A stretch of DNA of 16,202 bases from an uncultured bacterium (GTDB lineage: Bacteria > Actinomycetota > Coriobacteriia > Coriobacteriales > Coriobacteriaceae), in assembly GCA_905215765.1 (NCBI GenBank), contig CAJMRP010000039.1:1-16202 (forward strand), read 5' to 3'. Shown piece after piece: positions 13,326 through 16,202 of this stretch. Position 1 is the first letter of the stretch. Each line of letters starts with the position of its first letter. A program made the position numbers and the translations under genes. The notes under the pieces were generated by a model that was given only the letters and a program-made list of their open reading frames with translations, was not told the DNA's origin and did not search any database.

Positions 13326-14792
13326 TTGTCACAGTTCACCGATATCAGCCGCATTAACGTGTGCGGCGGCGACGGCGGAGCCGGATGCATGTCGTTTAGG
13401 CGCGAGGCATTTGTCCCCAAGGGCGGCCCCGATGGCGGCGACGGCGGTCGTGGCGGCAATGTCGTCATCCAGGCCGATGCTCAGCTGTCTTCGCTGATCG
13501 ATTACCGCTTTAAGCATCACTTCCGCGCCGAGCGCGGCACGCACGGGCAGGGTGCCCGTCGTAACGGTAAGAGCGGCGAGGACCTGATTCTCAAGGTCCC
13601 TATGGGTACCGTGGTACGCGAGCTCGACCCCGAGACGCAGACCCCGATGTTCGAGATTGCCGACCTGGTGCATGATGGCGAGCGCGTTGTCGTGGCGCCC
13701 GGCGGTGCCGGCGGCCTGGGCAACACGCACTTTGTGACGTCGGTGCGCCGCGCGCCCGCGTTCGCTCAGCTGGGCGAGCCGGCCGAGGAGCACTGGATTG
13801 AGCTCGAGATGAAGCTCATGGCCGATGCCGCGCTCGTGGGCTTCCCCTCGGTGGGTAAGTCATCGCTCATTGCGCGCATGAGTGCCGCCCGCCCCAAGAT
13901 TGCCGACTACCCGTTTACCACGCTCGTGCCGAACCTCGGCATGGTGCGTGCCGGCGAATATTCTTACGTCGTTGCTGACGTCCCCGGTCTTATCGAAGGT
14001 GCGAGCGAGGGCAAGGGCTTGGGTCACCAGTTCCTGCGCCACATTGAGCGTACGGCCCTGATCATGCATGTCGTCGACATGACGGGCGGTTTTGAGGATC
14101 GCGATCCGGTCGAGGATTACCACATCATTAACCGCGAGCTCGAGCAGTATGGCGCCGAGCTCTCGGAGCGTCCGCAGATCGTCGTTGCCAACAAGTGCGA
14201 CGCGCCGGGCACGGCCGACAAGATTGCCGACCTTAAGCGCGCAGCGCTCGACGATGGACATATGTTCTTTGCCGTGTCTGCTGTGACGGGCGCCGGCCTC
14301 AACACGCTGATGCTTGCCGTGGGCGAGCAGGTGGCTAAGCTGCGCGCCGAGTTGGCTGTCTCGGATGAGCCGGTCGTTCTGCGCGACGATGAGTGGGAGC
14401 GCCGCCGCCTGCAGCGTGAGAAGCGTTTCCGCATTGTCCAGGAAGAGCCCGGTGCCTTCCGCGTGGTCGGTCGCGCCATCGAGCGCATGGTCATTCAGAC
14501 CGACTGGGAAAATGAGGAAGCCGTCATTTACCTGCAGCATAAGTTTGCGCGTATGGGTGTTGACGACGCGCTCGAGAAGGCCGGTTGCCGTGCGGGCGAC
14601 GAGGTCCGCATTTGCCAGCGCGCCTTTGACTTTGAGGGCGCTGAGGACTTCTCGGAGTACGAGGAGCTCGAGGATGCTGGCGAGGACGTTGCCGTTGAGG
14701 CCATTGACGTTACCGATGCTGCGGATGAGGGCGTCGAGGTTGTCGATGCGGTGGATGCCGCGGACGATGCCGAGACCTCGGAGGGCGAGTAA
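13326..14792 (+). CDS. obgE: GTPase Obg (ribosome assembly and stress)
   Basis: Obg is an essential GTPase that binds the 50S subunit late in assembly and links growth to ppGpp and cell-cycle signals. The domain order is clear. The glycine-rich Obg fold comes first (GGDGGAGC, PDGGDGGRGG; residues 1 to about 160). The G domain follows with G1 GFPSVGKSS (172-180), G3 DVPGLIEG, G4 NKCD (289-292) and G5 SAVTGAG. After it comes an OCT-type C-terminal domain (about 350-440) with FRIVQEEPGAFRVVGRAIERM. The final 50 or so residues are a strongly acidic tail, giving 488 residues against about 430 for shorter homologues. The start is TTG at 13326 behind a perfect AGGAGG (13312-13317), eight bases away. 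nadD follows after 3 bp. Confidence 0.96.
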   Translation: MSQFTDISRINVCGGDGGAGCMSFRREAFVPKGGPDGGDGGRGGNVVIQADAQLSSLIDYRFKHHFRAERGTHGQGARRNGKSGEDLILKVPMGTVVRELDPETQTPMFEIADLVHDGERVVVAPGGAGGLGNTHFVTSVRRAPAFAQLGEPAEEHWIELEMKLMADAALVGFPSVGKSSLIARMSAARPKIADYPFTTLVPNLGMVRAGEYSYVVADVPGLIEGASEGKGLGHQFLRHIERTALIMHVVDMTGGFEDRDPVEDYHIINRELEQYGAELSERPQIVVANKCDAPGTADKIADLKRAALDDGHMFFAVSAVTGAGLNTLMLAVGEQVAKLRAELAVSDEPVVLRDDEWERRRLQREKRFRIVQEEPGAFRVVGRAIERMVIQTDWENEEAVIYLQHKFARMGVDDALEKAGCRAGDEVRICQRAFDFEGAEDFSEYEELEDAGEDVAVEAIDVTDAADEGVEVVDAVDAADDAETSEGE

Positions 14793-14795
14793 GCC

Positions 14796-15473
14796 ATGTC
14801 GCTGCGCGGTGGAATCGGTCTGCCCGAGCTTCCTCTAGAGGACGGGCAGGAGTTTAGGCTCGGCATTATGGGTGGCACCTTTGATCCCATCCATTACGGG
14901 CACCTGGTGACCGCCGAGCAGGCGCGCGAGTCGCTCGACTTGGACGCTGTGCTCTTTATGCCGGCGGGCTCTCCTGCCTTTAAGCTTGACAAGCCGGTGA
15001 CGCCTGCCGAGGACCGTTATGCCATGACGGTCCTCGCCACCGCTGCGAACCCGGCCTTTTTGGCGAGCCGGTTCGAGATCGACCGCCCGGGCGTAACCTA
15101 TACGGCCGATACGCTTCATGCCCTTCGCGACTTTTACCCGCCGCAGGTAAAGCTCTACTTTATTACGGGCGCCGACGCGATTATCGATATTGTGACTTGG
15201 CATGATGCCGAACGAATCGCTGAGCTTGCTACCTTTATTGCGGCGACGCGACCGGGCTTTGATATCGATACGGCGCGTGCCCGAATCAAAGAGTCGGGGC
15301 TGCCGTTCGACGTGCGCTATATTCAGATTCCGGCGCTGGCGATCAGCTCGACGAACATTCGTAAGCGAGTTGCTCGCGGTATGAGCGTGCGCTATCTTAC
15401 GAGCGAGTCCGTGCTCGGCTACATTCGCAAACGCAGGCTATATGCCGATTTGGGCCAAGAAGATTTTGAGTGA
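14796..15473 (+). CDS. nadD: Nicotinate-nucleotide adenylyltransferase
   Basis: NadD joins nicotinate mononucleotide with ATP to give deamido-NAD, a late step of NAD synthesis in the cytoplasm. The nucleotidyltransferase motif GGTFDPIHYGH is at residues 26-36, with H33 and H36 forming the H-x-G-H site. The second signature ISSTNIR is at 183-189. FITGADAI and the WHDAE segment are also typical. At 225 residues it is slightly longer than usual because about 20 extra residues precede the core, and no later in-frame start with a ribosome-binding site is available before the motif. The ATG is 3 bp after the obgE stop with only a weak purine-rich site (GAGGGCGAG), suggesting translational coupling. 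The order obgE-nadD-yqeK is common in Gram-positive bacteria. Confidence 0.95.
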   Translation: MSLRGGIGLPELPLEDGQEFRLGIMGGTFDPIHYGHLVTAEQARESLDLDAVLFMPAGSPAFKLDKPVTPAEDRYAMTVLATAANPAFLASRFEIDRPGVTYTADTLHALRDFYPPQVKLYFITGADAIIDIVTWHDAERIAELATFIAATRPGFDIDTARARIKESGLPFDVRYIQIPALAISSTNIRKRVARGMSVRYLTSESVLGYIRKRRLYADLGQEDFE

Positions 15474-15485
15474 TGGGGGTCTACG

Positions 15486-16094
15486 TTGTCGGTAGAGGAT
15501 CAGTTTGAGGGCGATGAGCGCGCGCTGCTCAAGCGCATTCAAGAGCTGCTCGATGTTCGCATGAAGGATAAGCGCAAGCGCTATGTGCATTCGCTGGGTG
15601 TTGCCGAGACCGCACTTCATCTGGCCGAGGTCTACGGCGTCGACCGCTTTGATGCCGCTGCCGCCGGCTTGATCCACGACTGGGACAAGGTGCTTTCCGA
15701 TGACGAGCTGGTCACGCGCGCTCTGCATTACGGCATTAAGATTGCCGGCTCTCCTTCTGCCGCGACGCCGCTTTTGCATGGCCCTGTTGCCGCCTATGAG
15801 CTTCCGCAGCTTTTCCCCGAGTTGTCGCCGGCCGTTTTCCAGGCTGTCGACCGTCACACCGTGGGTGCCTGCGACATGACGCCGCTCGATATGGTGGTCT
15901 TTGTGGCCGATGCCATCGAGCCCAACCGCCACGGCGACTATGCGCATGCGCTGCGCAAGATGGTGGGGGAGTCGACGCTCGATGAGTTGTTCTTCTCCTG
16001 TTTTGCGCAGGGTTTGGTCTATGTGATCCAGTCCGGGCGCTATCTTTATCCCACAGCTATTACGATTTACAACCATTACGCCCAGCTGCGCTAG
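15486..16094 (+). CDS. yqeK: YqeK family HD-domain phosphohydrolase (probable Ap4A hydrolase)
   Basis: YqeK enzymes split diadenosine tetraphosphate symmetrically into two ADP, using a metal held by an HD motif. Visible metal ligands are H35 (YVHSLGVAE), H64-D65 (LIHDWDK), H98 (LLHGPVAAYE) and D142 (FVADAIEP), in the spacing expected for the family. The 202-residue length is normal (about 185-205). The start is TTG at 15486, six bases after GGGGG (15475-15479), and 12 bp after the nadD stop. Position between nadD and a probable rsfS is the standard neighbourhood. The biochemical role is taken from characterised relatives and not shown here. Confidence 0.92.
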   Translation: MSVEDQFEGDERALLKRIQELLDVRMKDKRKRYVHSLGVAETALHLAEVYGVDRFDAAAAGLIHDWDKVLSDDELVTRALHYGIKIAGSPSAATPLLHGPVAAYELPQLFPELSPAVFQAVDRHTVGACDMTPLDMVVFVADAIEPNRHGDYAHALRKMVGESTLDELFFSCFAQGLVYVIQSGRYLYPTAITIYNHYAQLR

Positions 16095-16121
16095 CTCGGG
16101 CTGTCTAGAAAGAGGTATTCC

Positions 16122-16202
16122 ATGGCCGACGAGACCATGACCGACGAGCAGATTCTTGAAGGTGTGGAGCACAAGAGCTTCGTCGCCACGTCCGACCGCA
16201 CT
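16122..16202 (+). CDS. 5' end of a gene cut by the window edge, candidate ribosome silencing factor RsfS
   Basis: An ATG at 16122 is preceded by AGAGG (16111-16115) at six bases and opens a frame that runs to the window end (27 codons, beginning MADETMTDEQILEGV). These residues do not contain a diagnostic motif. The guess of RsfS, which binds L14 and blocks subunit joining, rests only on the usual nadD-yqeK-rsfS order, and an LCP-family gene is another option. The gap of 27 bp from yqeK suggests the same operon. Confidence 0.5.
   Translation, partial: MADETMTDEQILEGVEHKSFVATSDRT

Noticed and set aside
1..16202. CRISPR array, insertion sequence, prophage, toxin-antitoxin or defence genes
   Set aside because: No spaced direct repeats, terminal inverted repeats with a transposase, phage genes or small toxin pairs were found. 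Almost all DNA is taken up by housekeeping genes in conserved order.

Overview
The window looks like two different bacterial genomes joined inside one gene. Positions 1 to about 3312 have the style of a Clostridia-like (Firmicutes) gut bacterium. Intergenic DNA there has long T runs, genes start with ATG behind AAGGGAG/AAAGGAG sites, and AGA (Arg) and ATA (Ile) codons are frequent. From about 3463 to the end the DNA is uniformly GC-rich. CGT/CGC are the usual Arg codons, ATA is rare, and TTG starts are common. Ribosomal protein L27 there begins directly at MAHKKG without the Firmicutes leader. That style and the gene order fit a Coriobacteriia actinobacterium, probably Collinsella or a relative; the genus is inferred. 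The switch falls inside mreB, and the reading frame stays open across it. An assembly chimera is the simplest explanation, with recombination as the alternative.

Left part: a possible tRNA T-arm fragment (1-36), an intrinsic terminator, tRNA-Arg(ACG) on the minus strand with its own promoter, a spacer of about 330 bp rich in T runs, a xylulokinase-like FGGY sugar kinase with a near-consensus promoter, a small lipoprotein with its own promoter, and the 5' part of mreB.

Right part, all on the plus strand and tightly packed: the elongasome genes mreB (3' part), mreC, mreD, mrdA (PBP2) and rodA; a probable DUF697-type membrane protein; a radical SAM protein (TIGR03960-like) overlapping its partner (TIGR03936/DUF2344-like) by 4 bp; then, from a clear promoter at 12504-12532, rplU, rpmA, an intrinsic terminator, obgE, nadD, yqeK and the first 27 codons of another gene, possibly rsfS.

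The mre/mrdA/rodA genes build the lateral-wall synthesis machine. The rplU-rpmA-obgE group serves the 50S ribosome and its assembly, and nadD and yqeK serve NAD synthesis and Ap4A turnover. No CRISPR array, insertion sequence, prophage or defence system was seen. The main point for a second look is the composition break in mreB. Smaller ones are the terminator just ahead of the obgE ribosome-binding site, the uncharacterised radical SAM pair, the DUF697-like protein in the rod operon, and a PBP2 with two apparent N-terminal membrane segments.
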